NCBI GenBank assembly: GCA_045546995.1
Contig: JAZQDW010000008.1
Location: forward strand, 62,001 to 126,000
DNA: 64,000 bases
Direction of reading: 5' to 3'
Source of the DNA: Firm-08 sp045546995
GTDB taxonomy: Bacteria; Bacillota; Clostridia; Oscillospirales; QAKW01
A program made the translations under genes and the position numbers. Under the pieces are notes generated by a model that saw nothing but the letters and a program-made list of their open reading frames with translations, ran no database searches and was not told the DNA's origin. Numbering within the stretch: position 1 is the stretch's first letter; each line of letters opens with the position of its first letter. Positions 1-8,636 of the stretch are shown here, one piece after another.

Positions 1-1
1 T

Positions 2-772
2 TACACAATGATTGCTGCAAACGAAAAATCCACGGACGAGATGTATAAACTGAACTTCCAGGGTACCAATATTTTGGATCCTGCACAGAAGAGTACCAGT
101 AAAAAGACCGCCGCTTTGTCTGCAAACTACGGTGACTTGATCACTCGTTCAACCTCCGGCGCGGGTAACGTATTTAACGACGTTTGTCTTGATTCGGATG
201 GTTTCTTCACTTTACTTGATACCAATCTTGGTCGTGTTTTTGAGTACGACAAGGAAGGTAACCTGATTTTTGTTTACGGTAATAAGGGTAATCAGATCAA
301 TCAGGTTCAGAATGGTCTGCTTGTCAGCCCATCTGCAATCATCAAATTAGGGGATAAGACTGTTGTATTGGATGCCGGTACCGGCTCGATCACTGTTTTC
401 AAACTGTCTGATTTCGGTGAACAGTTGCATGAAGCTGTCAGCCTGTATAACGAAGGTAAATACGATTTGGCTGAAGAGCCCTGGAGAAACGTACTGAAAT
501 ACGATGCCAATTCCGAACTTGCACATATCGGTCTTGGTAAGGTACATTATTTGCGTGGTAATTATGCGGAAGCATTGGATGAGTTTAAACTTGGCAATGA
601 CCGCAACAATTATTCCAGAACTTACAAATTGTATCGTGACGATGTAATCAGAAGTAACTTCACCTGGGTTGTTACCATTATCGTTGTTTTGTTGATCCTG
701 CTGATCGTCTGGAAAAAATATGGTAAGCAGATCAAGGCTCGTCTTAAAGCAAAAAAGGGAGGTGATCAATAA
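2..772 (+). CDS. NHL-repeat/TPR membrane-anchored protein, 5'-truncated
   Basis: This is the C-terminal part of a longer protein: the frame is open to the window edge, so the ATG at position 8 is probably internal. The visible part has NHL or beta-propeller-like segments (for example DSDGFFTLLDTNLGRVFEYD), then two TPR-like helical repeats (around EAVSLYNEGKYDLAEEPW and LRGNYAEALDEFKLGN), one transmembrane helix near the C-terminus and a short Lys-rich tail. The expected topology is an extracytoplasmic propeller and TPR on a membrane anchor. Its stop overlaps the next ATG by one base (TAATG), so it is co-translated with the Yip1-like gene and belongs to the transport operon. The function is unknown; a scaffolding or sensing role beside the permeases is inference. 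Confidence 0.75.
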   Translation, partial: YTMIAANEKSTDEMYKLNFQGTNILDPAQKSTSKKTAALSANYGDLITRSTSGAGNVFNDVCLDSDGFFTLLDTNLGRVFEYDKEGNLIFVYGNKGNQINQVQNGLLVSPSAIIKLGDKTVVLDAGTGSITVFKLSDFGEQLHEAVSLYNEGKYDLAEEPWRNVLKYDANSELAHIGLGKVHYLRGNYAEALDEFKLGNDRNNYSRTYKLYRDDVIRSNFTWVVTIIVVLLILLIVWKKYGKQIKARLKAKKGGDQ

Positions 773-1443
773 TGAAATTTTTTAGTGCAATTAAAGATTT
801 TTGCGTACGTCTTTACGAACGTGAAAAGGTTAAGAAAAATCCGTTATTGATCCTGACTCATCCCATTGACACGGTTGAGGAAATGAAAGAAAAGCGTAAT
901 GGTTCTGTGTTTTGGGCCACCGTTCTTCTGTTCCTCTTCACCTTGTCCGAAATTATTGTAACCGTTGCAAAAGGCTTTTTGTTTAATTCTGCTAAGGCTG
1001 AAGATTTCAATCTGTTCTATGTTTTGATGCGTTCTTGCTTCCTTGTACTGTTGTACGTTGTTGGAAACTGGGCACTGTGTACCTTGCTGGAAGGCGAGGG
1101 TAGAATGGTAGACATCTACGTTTACACCTGTTACTGCCTGACGCCTCTCACGATATATAGAATTTTTGATACGATTTTTTCCAATGTGGTTACAACGGAT
1201 GAATACGTTTTCATCAACATGGTCAATGCGTGTGCTTGGATATGGTTCATTGCTATGCTGACCTTCTCGATGAAGCGATTGCATAACTACACAATGGGTA
1301 AAACGATTCTGTGTATGCTGTTTTCTGTGGTAGCAATGGCAATTATTTTCTTCTTGATTTATTTGTTTGTTATCTTGATTCAGCAGTTGGCAGTATTTGT
1401 AATGACGATCTATACTGAGATTGTCATGAGAACCATAGCATAG
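772..1443 (+). CDS. Yip1-family integral membrane protein
   Basis: The product is 223 residues. A short amphipathic N-terminus with the pattern PIDTVEEMKEKRNGS precedes about five hydrophobic helices (roughly residues 45-66, 82-104, 117-137, 146-165 and 176-205). This layout fits the bacterial YIP1 family, whose biochemical role is not established. A strong ribosome site (GGGAGGTGATC, 758-768) and the one-base overlap with the upstream gene show coupling. Its place between an NHL/TPR protein and a DUF5696 protein, ahead of two sugar permeases, suggests an accessory role in the same envelope complex, which is inference. Confidence 0.7.
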   Translation: MKFFSAIKDFCVRLYEREKVKKNPLLILTHPIDTVEEMKEKRNGSVFWATVLLFLFTLSEIIVTVAKGFLFNSAKAEDFNLFYVLMRSCFLVLLYVVGNWALCTLLEGEGRMVDIYVYTCYCLTPLTIYRIFDTIFSNVVTTDEYVFINMVNACAWIWFIAMLTFSMKRLHNYTMGKTILCMLFSVVAMAIIFFLIYLFVILIQQLAVFVMTIYTEIVMRTIA

Positions 1444-1459
1444 GAAGGAGGAGTATAAA

Positions 1460-3784
1460 ATGAAAAAATTTAACAGACTTTTATCTTTGCTCCTGGCACT
1501 TCTTATGTGCGTTTCAATGTTCTCTATGTTTGCTTTTGCAGCAGATGAGGAGGAGGCTGAAGGTGATGGCCCTGCCACCACTGAAACCGAATCCGAAGGC
1601 GGCGAAGGGGAATCCGGCGGTATCAAGCAGAAGGTAGATCCTTCCAGATTCCAGTCTTCCAGTACGCAAGCCATCCCTGCTTCCTATACCAAGGTTTCTG
1701 AAAACAAAAATCTGGCACTGTATCTCGATTATTTGAGCGGCGAATATGCTCTGCTTGATAAGAGAAATAACACCTCTTTGTTTTCTAACCCCCAGGATCG
1801 TAAGCAGGACAATGTAGCGAACAGTGAGACTGAGCGTATTGCTTCTTCTCATTTAGGCGTTTCGTTTATTACCTCTTCTTTTAAAACCATCGAAGTTACT
1901 TCTCTCGATGCTAAAATCATTACCGAAAAGTTTGGCGATAGTCAGATTGTTTCTTACTTCTTTGATTCCGATTCTTCTTTCTTTATCATTCCTGTTATGT
2001 TCACGCTGAAGGATGATTATCTGGAAGTCGAATTGCTGATCGATTGTATCAACGAAATGTCTGATTCTCGTGTTTTGACCGTAAGTCTGATGCAGGTTTT
2101 TGCTGCCGGTAACCCGAAAGATCAGGGCTATCTGCTGTTGCCTGACGGTATGGGCTCGTTGATGAAGTTTAATCAAAACCTGTCCAATATTGACGTTTAT
2201 AACGGTTGGATCTATGGTGAGGATCCCACTGCAAAGGCGGCAATTAACGAATACAACTACGGCCGTGATCTGACTGAGGGTGTTCGCTTGCCTATATATG
2301 GTGTCAAGAAAAATGACAATGGTTTTCTTGCTATCATTACTGAATGCGAATCCAACGTTATGCTGAAGGCGTACAATTCCGGTATGCTGAACAGTTATAA
2401 CTTTGTTTATCCCACCGTTACGATTCGTAATTCTCAGACCCGTCGTACCTCCACCGGTAATACCGGTGCCGGTGTTTACTATTCCGACGAGTTGCCTGAA
2501 AATTTGAAGATCCGCATTTACCCGTTGGTTGGCAATGACGCTAATTACGTGGGCATGGCCAAAAAGTATCGTCAGTATTTGATCAATGACCTGGGTATGG
2601 CTCCTTTGAGTGAGGATGCCGGCGTTCCTATGAACGTTACGATGATCGGCGCCTACAAGAGAACCAAGCATTTTCTTGGTTTCCCTTATACCGGTGTTGA
2701 TACGATGACCACCTTTGATCAGGCCGGTGAAATTTTGACTGATCTGGATGATAAGGGTGTAGATAACATGATCTGCGGTATGCTTGGCTGGAATAGCGGC
2801 GGTTTGGAAAGTGCTGTTAGCACGACCTTTAACCCCGAAAAGAAGCTGGGCGGCAAAAAAGCGGCAAATGCTTTGCTCGAAACCGCAGATAGCATCGACG
2901 TTCCGTTGATGTTTGACGTGGATTTGGTTCATTACTATACCGCTTCCGGTAAGTATAAGAAATTTAATTCTACTGTTTATGGTTTGGACTTGGCTCCTAC
3001 AGCAATGTTCCCCTTTATCATTTCTGTAAACCGTGTTGATAAGAACCGTGAACCTCACTATTTGTTCCATCCGACCGCAATGCTGAGCGTTGCCAGTGAA
3101 TTTGTTGATGCCGCTTCCGGCGTTGGTATTGAAAACTTCTCGTTTGAGAGCGTTGGCTCCGAACCCTATCCTGCGTACAATACAGAAGATGTTTCCACCC
3201 GTGATCAGACCGTTGCTGACTTTACTCAGGTCTTCACCAATACCGCAGAAAAGACTGACGGTATTGTTTCTACCGGTAACGGTAACGCTTACGTGTTCCC
3301 TTCGGCAAACAATGTTACGGATGCTCCTTTGTACAGCAGCCATATGTATTTTGCCGAAACCGAGGTTCCGTTCTATCACATTGCATTGCGTGGTTTGACT
3401 CGCATTTCCGGTCCCGCTCTTAACTTAAGTGCCGAGAAGGAAGATTTGATTCTTCGATCTGCTCAGGTCGGTGCCGGTCTGTACGCTGTTTTGTCGTATG
3501 AGTCTTCCAGCAACCTGAAGGATACGTCTTATAACTATTATTATTCAACTCAGTACTCTCTGCTTGGCGAAGAGATCGTCGATGCTTATAAGAGACTTGA
3601 TGTTGTATATGATGCTGTTGGTACAGCTGCCATTACCGATTATCAAATCGTTTCCGAAACGTTGAAGGTTACCACCTTTGATAACGGCGTGAAGGTAATT
3701 GTTAACTATGGTGAAAAGGACGCAACTCATAACGGTGTTAAGATTGCGGCCAACGATTTTGTTGTAGTAGGAGGTGACAAATAA
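1460..3784 (+). CDS. Secreted DUF5696-domain protein
   Basis: A 774-residue protein. Residues 1-27 form a signal peptide ending in AFA, with cleavage predicted before ADEEE; there is no good lipobox. A low-complexity acidic, Glu/Gly-rich linker follows to about residue 55. The rest is a large soluble extracytoplasmic region whose middle part (GVDNMICGMLGWNSGG, then VPLMFDVDLVHYY) has the alternating strand/helix look of a TIM barrel, as in glycoside hydrolases. Length and context match DUF5696 proteins, which I recall beside carbohydrate ABC permeases in Clostridia; no catalytic activity is established. It has a strong AGGAAGGAGG ribosome site, and its stop overlaps the permease start by one base. 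A glycan-binding or glycan-processing role is inference. Confidence 0.75.
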   Translation: MKKFNRLLSLLLALLMCVSMFSMFAFAADEEEAEGDGPATTETESEGGEGESGGIKQKVDPSRFQSSSTQAIPASYTKVSENKNLALYLDYLSGEYALLDKRNNTSLFSNPQDRKQDNVANSETERIASSHLGVSFITSSFKTIEVTSLDAKIITEKFGDSQIVSYFFDSDSSFFIIPVMFTLKDDYLEVELLIDCINEMSDSRVLTVSLMQVFAAGNPKDQGYLLLPDGMGSLMKFNQNLSNIDVYNGWIYGEDPTAKAAINEYNYGRDLTEGVRLPIYGVKKNDNGFLAIITECESNVMLKAYNSGMLNSYNFVYPTVTIRNSQTRRTSTGNTGAGVYYSDELPENLKIRIYPLVGNDANYVGMAKKYRQYLINDLGMAPLSEDAGVPMNVTMIGAYKRTKHFLGFPYTGVDTMTTFDQAGEILTDLDDKGVDNMICGMLGWNSGGLESAVSTTFNPEKKLGGKKAANALLETADSIDVPLMFDVDLVHYYTASGKYKKFNSTVYGLDLAPTAMFPFIISVNRVDKNREPHYLFHPTAMLSVASEFVDAASGVGIENFSFESVGSEPYPAYNTEDVSTRDQTVADFTQVFTNTAEKTDGIVSTGNGNAYVFPSANNVTDAPLYSSHMYFAETEVPFYHIALRGLTRISGPALNLSAEKEDLILRSAQVGAGLYAVLSYESSSNLKDTSYNYYYSTQYSLLGEEIVDAYKRLDVVYDAVGTAAITDYQIVSETLKVTTFDNGVKVIVNYGEKDATHNGVKIAANDFVVVGGDK

Positions 3785-4917
3785 TGGCCAAGAAAATTGA
3801 TGTTGCTCAACTTGAGGCTGCCAGAGATCTCGCATTTGCTGAGATCGATGAAAAGTTAAAATCACTTGCTCCTACGAGTAAAGAAGCAAAAAAGCTCAGA
3901 AAGCGTCGTCTTAAAATTGCTAAGAAAACGCAAAAACTGAAGATTAAAGCTTCTAAAAGAAAAGTTGATATCGATGCTGAAAAGAAGAAAAAGAAGAAGG
4001 TTGATCCCTCTCTTCCCAAATTCAAGAAAAAGCGCGGCGGCATTTCCTATGAACAGCGTCAGGGATTTGTGGGCTTTATGTTTGTCCTTCCTTGGTTTAT
4101 GGGCTTCTTGTTCTTCTTCCTGCAGCCCTTGCTGATGTCGCTGAACTTCTCTTTCTCAAAGATCGATTTGTTCAACAACTACGCTACCACTTGGGCAGGC
4201 GCCCAAAACTATCTGGATGCTTTCAAAAATGCTGACTTTATCCAGAAAATGTCCACTACTTTGGGTGATCTGCTCGTTAACGTACCTGTTGTAATCGTTT
4301 TCAGTTTGTTTGTTGCTGTACTGTTGAATCGTAAGTTTATCGGTCGTGGTGTAGCACGTGCAATTTTCTTCTTGCCTGTTATCGTTACCACCGGTGTTGT
4401 TATGAAGGCATTTAACGCAGAGTCTGACGCTTCTAAAGTTATGGACGGTGATATCGCCGGCGGTATCCTCTTTGAGGTGACCGACGCAACTGAAATTCTT
4501 CAGAATTCCGGTTTGCCCGAAAGCATTTTGGAGTATATGACACAGGTTTCCAATCGAATCTTTAACATCGTTTGGGATTCCGGTATTCAGATTCTTTTGT
4601 TCTTGGCTGCTTTGCAGGGAATTTCTCCCTCTTTGTACGAGGCATCTGATGTTGAGGGTGCTACCGCTTGGGAAACCTTCTGGATGATCACGTTCCCCAG
4701 TGTTGCTCCTATCATCGTTGTAAACGTTGTTTACACGATCATCGACTCGTTCTCCAGCAACGATAACGTTTTGTTGACGTTAATTCAGTCCAAGATCAAC
4801 CAGTTCGACTTTTCGACCGCTTCTGCAATGTCGTGGATGTACTTCGTGGTTATCTTTGTAATCATTGCTGTAATCTACGTCTTGCTGCAGAAAGTGCTCG
4901 TAAAGAATAACGAGTAA
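3784..4917 (+). CDS. Sugar ABC transporter permease, MalF type, with Lys-rich N-terminus
   Basis: A 377-residue inner-membrane permease of the binding-protein-dependent family. Hydrophobic helices start near residue 97 and run to the C-terminus. The cytoplasmic EAA loop that contacts the ATPase is at about residues 285-305 (LYEASDVEGATAWETFWMI). The first ~85 residues are very unusual: highly charged, predicted helical and Lys-rich, with a KKKKKK run followed by KKKRGG just before the first helix. There is also an insertion of about 45 residues between the central helices (from ESDASKVMDG). The start overlaps the DUF5696 stop and a second permease follows 15 bases later. No ATPase gene is in the operon; the orphan UgpC/MsmX-type ATPase at 42 kb is a candidate. 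Confidence 0.88.
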   Translation: MAKKIDVAQLEAARDLAFAEIDEKLKSLAPTSKEAKKLRKRRLKIAKKTQKLKIKASKRKVDIDAEKKKKKKVDPSLPKFKKKRGGISYEQRQGFVGFMFVLPWFMGFLFFFLQPLLMSLNFSFSKIDLFNNYATTWAGAQNYLDAFKNADFIQKMSTTLGDLLVNVPVVIVFSLFVAVLLNRKFIGRGVARAIFFLPVIVTTGVVMKAFNAESDASKVMDGDIAGGILFEVTDATEILQNSGLPESILEYMTQVSNRIFNIVWDSGIQILLFLAALQGISPSLYEASDVEGATAWETFWMITFPSVAPIIVVNVVYTIIDSFSSNDNVLLTLIQSKINQFDFSTASAMSWMYFVVIFVIIAVIYVLLQKVLVKNNE

Positions 4918-4932
4918 AGGAGGGATATTGAA

Positions 4933-5943
4933 ATGAGTCTTATTAAATCTATTAAGCATCAGGTTACCAAGTCTGAAAAAGGTAAGACTACTGACCGTCG
5001 TGCCATTCTTGCCATTCTGGGCAAGATTGTAGTTGGCCTTGCAGTTGCAGTTGTTTTGATCGGTTTGAGCTATATCGTTTTGTATCCCTTGATCTTCTGT
5101 ATTTCTTGGGCTATTCGTGATCCGATCGATGTTTACGATTCCACTATCATCTTGATTCCCAAGCATTTTACGATCAATAACTTCTTCGAAGCTTGGGACT
5201 TTATGGATTATGGTACCGCTTTGGTCAATACGTTTAACACTGCAGTTTGGCCTACCATTTTGCAGGTTATCGTTTGTTCTTTGGCCGGATATGGTTTTGC
5301 GCGGTTTAAATTCCGTGGTAAGGGCTTGCTGTTTGTTTTGTTGATCTTTACCATGATTGTTCCTCCGCAAACCATCAACATTACTCTGTACGTAAGCTTC
5401 CGCTATTTTGATCCGCTGGCTATGTTCACCGGTATGAATAGCATTGGTCTTATGCCTGCACCGTACGTTGACTTGACCAGCACCATTTGGTCCGTTATCT
5501 TGCCCGCTGCTTTTGCAGCCGGTATTCGTAGCGCACTGTTCGTATTTATTTACCGTCAGTTCTTTAGCGGTTTCCCCAAAGAATTGGAAGAGGCTGCTTG
5601 CATCGACGGTTGCGGTGCGATCGGTACGTTCATCAAGATTCTGGTTCCCAATGCCGGACCTGCTTTTACTACGGTATTTCTGTTCTGTCTGGTATGGTAT
5701 TGGAACGACTATTATACTATTCCGTTGTTCATGCCTGAGTTGGATACCTTGCCCTATGTTATGGACAATATGCGGTCTCGCCTTACGGCAACGGATAGTG
5801 AATTTGCCGGAACAAATAAAAATGAATTGTTCCCGATTTGGCGTGCCGGCCTGGTACTGTACATTGCACCTTTGTTTATTCTGTTTATCACTCTGCAAAA
5901 GAAATTTACAGAATCGATCACTCGTGCCGGTATCGTTGGTTAA
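4933..5943 (+). CDS. Carbohydrate ABC transporter permease, MalG type
   Basis: A 336-residue partner permease. A basic cytoplasmic N-terminus precedes the first helix (near residues 35-58), and the family EAA loop is visible near residues 215-237 (ELEEAACIDGCGAIGTFIKI). With the upstream MalF-type subunit it would form the heterodimeric channel of a carbohydrate uptake system. The AAAGGAGGG ribosome site directly follows the upstream stop. A strong terminator just after its stop closes the operon. The binding protein is not in the window; it may lie upstream of base 1, or the DUF5696 protein may serve instead (speculative). Confidence 0.9.
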   Translation: MSLIKSIKHQVTKSEKGKTTDRRAILAILGKIVVGLAVAVVLIGLSYIVLYPLIFCISWAIRDPIDVYDSTIILIPKHFTINNFFEAWDFMDYGTALVNTFNTAVWPTILQVIVCSLAGYGFARFKFRGKGLLFVLLIFTMIVPPQTINITLYVSFRYFDPLAMFTGMNSIGLMPAPYVDLTSTIWSVILPAAFAAGIRSALFVFIYRQFFSGFPKELEEAACIDGCGAIGTFIKILVPNAGPAFTTVFLFCLVWYWNDYYTIPLFMPELDTLPYVMDNMRSRLTATDSEFAGTNKNELFPIWRAGLVLYIAPLFILFITLQKKFTESITRAGIVG

Positions 5944-5949
5944 CATTCT

Positions 5950-5989
5950 AAAAACAAAAAGCGACGTTTTTCGTCGCTTTTTGTTTTTT
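5950..5989 (+). terminator. Intrinsic terminator of the transport operon
   Basis: A hairpin with arms AAAAAGCGACG and CGTCGCTTTTT, a T-rich loop and a long T tract sits seven bases after the last permease stop. It is a textbook Rho-independent terminator. Confidence 0.93.
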
Positions 5990-5991
5990 AC

Positions 5992-6020
5992 TGGAAAAAT
6001 TTTGGATGTAGTGCTATAAT
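5992..6020 (+). promoter_or_regulatory. Extended -10 promoter of the radical SAM gene
   Basis: TGC-TATAAT (TATAAT at 6015-6020) is an exact extended -10. A weak -35 (TGGAAA, 5992-5997) lies 17 bases upstream. The in-frame ATG at 6019 overlaps the -10 box, so it cannot be the translation start of this transcript. This supports the ATG at 6049. Confidence 0.75.
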
Positions 6021-6048
6021 GATGAAAAAGGACGGGAGGGAGGAAACT

Positions 6049-6960
6049 ATGATCAGTAACTGTACGCTATGTCCGAGAAAATGTGGAATTGATCGAACAA
6101 AAGCACCCGGCTACTGCAAAGTGTATGGTTCTTTGATTCGCGTAGGTCGCGCTTCATTGCATCAGTGGGAAGAACCATGTATCTCTGGAAAACGTGGGTC
6201 GGGAACTATATTTTTTGCGGGATGTAACTTGGGATGCGTTTATTGTCAAAATAAGACGTTAAGTCGAAATTGTGATGGTATAGACATATCGACGGAGCAA
6301 CTCTCAAACGTTATGCTCCGACTCCAAAGGGATGGCGCACACAATATTAATCTTGTTACGCCGACCCATTATGCCGAACAGATTATGGATGCTGTCAAAA
6401 TTGCCGTAAATCACGGCCTGCAGTTACCAATCGTATATAACACCTCCGGATACGAAACGATCGAAACCCTTCAGAGACTGGAAAAAACAGTTATGGTTTA
6501 TCTGACTGATTTTAAATATGCGGATTGTGAGTTGTCTCAAAAGTATTCCCGGGTTTCGGATTATCCGACGGTTGCGTTTCGTGCGCTCGAAGAGATGGTG
6601 CGACAAACCGGACGACCTGTATTTGATGATGAGGGTCTGCTTTTGAAAGGTGTGATCGTGCGACATTTAGTATTACCCGGGCAATTACAAAACAGTAAAG
6701 ACGTTTTGAAATTGGTCTATAATTCATTTGGTGATGACGTGATATTGAGTATTATGAATCAATATACACCAATTGAACGGTTGCCATTTGAGGAATTAAA
6801 CCGTTGTGTCAGCACGGAAGAATATGATCGTTTGATTGATTACGCTTTGTCTATCGGCATTCGTAATGCTTTCGTTCAAGAAGAGGGAACACAGCAGGAA
6901 AGTTTTATTCCGTGTTTTAACGGAGAAGGAGTTTTGGATGATACAAATTTTAACTGTTAA
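6049..6960 (+). CDS. Radical SAM protein, PflA-related
   Basis: A 303-residue protein. Near the N-terminus it has a Cys cluster (CTLCPRKCGIDR) and then the radical SAM 4Fe-4S motif CX3CX2C (FAGCNLGCVYCQNK). It resembles the stand-alone radical SAM proteins related to the activator of pyruvate formate-lyase; no pyruvate formate-lyase gene is nearby, so the substrate is unknown. The start is ATG 6049, preceded by a GGGAGGGAGG ribosome site, rather than the ATG at 6019 inside the promoter. The gene overlaps the next reading frame by 23 bases, so the two are probably translated together. Confidence 0.85.
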   Translation: MISNCTLCPRKCGIDRTKAPGYCKVYGSLIRVGRASLHQWEEPCISGKRGSGTIFFAGCNLGCVYCQNKTLSRNCDGIDISTEQLSNVMLRLQRDGAHNINLVTPTHYAEQIMDAVKIAVNHGLQLPIVYNTSGYETIETLQRLEKTVMVYLTDFKYADCELSQKYSRVSDYPTVAFRALEEMVRQTGRPVFDDEGLLLKGVIVRHLVLPGQLQNSKDVLKLVYNSFGDDVILSIMNQYTPIERLPFEELNRCVSTEEYDRLIDYALSIGIRNAFVQEEGTQQESFIPCFNGEGVLDDTNFNC

Positions 6961-7309
6961 AAATGAACAGGATCGAATCGCCCTTTGTCGCAAGGCTCAG
7001 ATCGAATATGAAGAAGGTCTGTCAATTATTGCTGTTTATGATCAAACGGATCATATTGGCGACGGAGCTATTTTTAAAATTGATGGTGAATGCGGTCAGA
7101 TATTCTGGCTTGAGATGAACGATGATTTGGATTTGTCAGTAGGCTTAGGCAAGGCGATTCTCAGTATTATGGAATATCGAGGCGTTAAAAGTGTTACTTT
7201 GCCATTGTCTTATGCGCAGTTGGCAAAACTGTTGCGCTTCGAGCTTAAGGATGAGCAGTATGTTGTAAATTTGGAGGGGTATTTTTCTTGCTGCTGTCAA
7301 CATAAATGA
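6938..7309 (+). CDS. Small GNAT-like protein of unknown function
   Basis: A 123-residue protein. The ATG at 6938 follows GGAGAAGGA and overlaps the end of the radical SAM gene. The pattern of strands followed by SVGLGKAILSIMEYRG resembles the acetyl-CoA binding turn and helix of GNAT acetyltransferases (Q/RxxGxG/A), and the length suits a minimal GNAT fold. The usual first Arg/Gln of that motif is not obvious, so activity is uncertain. A Cys-rich end (SCCCQHK) is notable. I do not recognise a named family. Confidence 0.55.
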   Translation: MIQILTVKNEQDRIALCRKAQIEYEEGLSIIAVYDQTDHIGDGAIFKIDGECGQIFWLEMNDDLDLSVGLGKAILSIMEYRGVKSVTLPLSYAQLAKLLRFELKDEQYVVNLEGYFSCCCQHK

Positions 7310-7347
7310 GGCGTTTTGGGCATAATATTGCCGAAAGGAGAAATATT

Positions 7348-8304
7348 ATGCTGCAAAACAAATATAAGTGTGCAATTATTGGCTGTGGATCGGTAGGCGC
7401 GGCAACAGCGTATACTCTTGCTAAGGATGGCTTATTTTCTGAAATTGTACTGATCGATGTAAATCGAAAAAAAGCAGAAGGGGAAGCGCTGGATATTGCG
7501 CACGGTATGCCCTTTGCATCGCCGCTTAAGATCTACGCCGGAGATTATTGTGATTTGGTTGATAGCGCGATCGTAATCATCGCTGCGGGTGCCGGACAGC
7601 AAGAAGGTGAAAGCCGGCTGGATCTGGTTGATAAAAATGCGAAAATCTTTGCTGAGATCGTGCCCAATATCATAAAATACAACAGAGATTGTATTTTGCT
7701 GATTTTGTCCAATCCGGTTGATATTTTAACGTATGTTACCTTGGGGCTGTCCGGTTTTTCTGCTAACCGGGTAATCGGCTCAGGTACGGTACTGGATACT
7801 GCCAGATTTAAGTTTTTGTTAGGGGAGCGCTTGGGCGTCGATATGCGAAACATTCACGCCTTTATTGTGGGTGAACACGGTGATAGTGAATTGCCCGTTT
7901 GGAGCAGCGCCAATGTATCCGGAATCGATTTAGATCAATATTGTCGTATTTGCGGACGTACCGGAGGTCTGGAGGATCTTTATCAATTGTTTGATAGGGT
8001 TAAAAACAGTGCCTATCATATTATTGAAGCGAAGGGCGCCACTTATTATGCCATTGCTATGAGTGCGACCCGTATTGTGCGTGCAATTTTGCGAGATGAG
8101 CGTTCGGTGCTTACGGTATCGTCGCTGACAGATGGTCATTATGGATTGAAAGGTGTTTGTTTAGGCTTGCCTTGTATCGTCGGTAAGAACGGTGTGGAGC
8201 AGATGCTGGATATTCCGTTGTCTGATGTTGAACAAAAGAATTTGCATTGCTCAGCCGAAACTTTGAAAGAGATCTTGCGGAAATTTGAAAAGCAGAATGT
8301 TTGA
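7348..8304 (+). CDS. ldh: L-lactate dehydrogenase
   Basis: A 318-residue NAD-dependent L-LDH that reduces pyruvate to lactate and regenerates NAD+ in the cytoplasm. The Rossmann motif GCGSVGAATAY is at the N-terminus. In the substrate loop (GAGQQEGESRLDL) the specificity position is Gln, as in lactate rather than malate dehydrogenases, followed by the catalytic Arg. The proton-relay His is in VGEHGDSE. The start is ATG 7348 after AAAGGAG, which gives the family-typical N-terminus. Its stop codon lies in the loop of the terminator hairpin. Confidence 0.93.
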   Translation: MLQNKYKCAIIGCGSVGAATAYTLAKDGLFSEIVLIDVNRKKAEGEALDIAHGMPFASPLKIYAGDYCDLVDSAIVIIAAGAGQQEGESRLDLVDKNAKIFAEIVPNIIKYNRDCILLILSNPVDILTYVTLGLSGFSANRVIGSGTVLDTARFKFLLGERLGVDMRNIHAFIVGEHGDSELPVWSSANVSGIDLDQYCRICGRTGGLEDLYQLFDRVKNSAYHIIEAKGATYYAIAMSATRIVRAILRDERSVLTVSSLTDGHYGLKGVCLGLPCIVGKNGVEQMLDIPLSDVEQKNLHCSAETLKEILRKFEKQNV

Positions 8305-8320
8305 TAACATTCTGCTTTTT
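8291..8320. terminator. Terminator after ldh, probably bidirectional
   Basis: AGCAGAATGTT pairs with AACATTCTGCT around the loop TGAT, then a T run. The ldh stop codon is in the loop. The A-rich left flank would also give a T tract for the convergent DUF1540 gene, which ends at 8324. Confidence 0.88.
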
Positions 8321-8323
8321 CTC

Positions 8324-8503
8324 TTACTTGCAACAAGAACTTTTGGGTTCAAAGGAATTACAATCGGTACACTCAACCTTTTTGGGATTGGCCTCATGCG
8401 TGCCTACACTGATCTTTTCCAAAGAACAATAGTTTTCTCCGTTGCAGTGATAGGCACACTGGGTGACAGTGCATCCAATAGACTTGTTTGCTTTGCAATT
8501 CAT
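8324..8503 (-). CDS. DUF1540 Cys-rich small protein
   Basis: A 59-residue Cys-rich protein beginning MNCKANKSIGC. It has about ten Cys in short spacings (CTVTQCAYHC, CSLEK, CTDC, SCCK), the pattern of DUF1540 proteins, probably a metal-binding fold. The ATG at 8503 has a clear AGGAGG site (on the plus strand CCTCC at 8511-8515); the longer upstream extension is not supported. The family's role is unknown. Confidence 0.85.
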   Translation of the reverse strand: MNCKANKSIGCTVTQCAYHCNGENYCSLEKISVGTHEANPKKVECTDCNSFEPKSSCCK

Positions 8504-8595
8504 ACAATTTCCTCCTTTAGTAGATTTCATGATTAGTATCTGTATTTTGCTCCAAATTATTTTTGAAAATATGTGACAAAAAAAGAGAAAAGTTA

Positions 8596-8624
8596 TTGAC
8601 TTTTCCAAAAGTTTGTTGTATAAT
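8596..8624 (+). promoter_or_regulatory. Promoter of tRNA-Thr
   Basis: TTGACT (8596-8601), 17 bases, then TATAAT (8619-8624). The tRNA begins 13 bases after the -10. This is a near-consensus vegetative promoter, as expected for a stable RNA. Confidence 0.9.
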
Positions 8625-8636
8625 AAACCTCGCTGT

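Noticed and set aside
1853..3379. A 508-codon open frame on the minus strand under the DUF5696 gene
   Set aside because: It is antisense to a clear coding gene, has no family motifs, and arises from codon bias in the other strand.
4780..5946. A 388-codon minus-strand frame opposite the second permease
   Set aside because: Low-complexity Asn/Gln/Arg composition and complete overlap with a well-supported permease mark it as a shadow.
7348..8304. Malate dehydrogenase
   Set aside because: The substrate-loop position is Gln, not Arg, which indicates lactate dehydrogenase.
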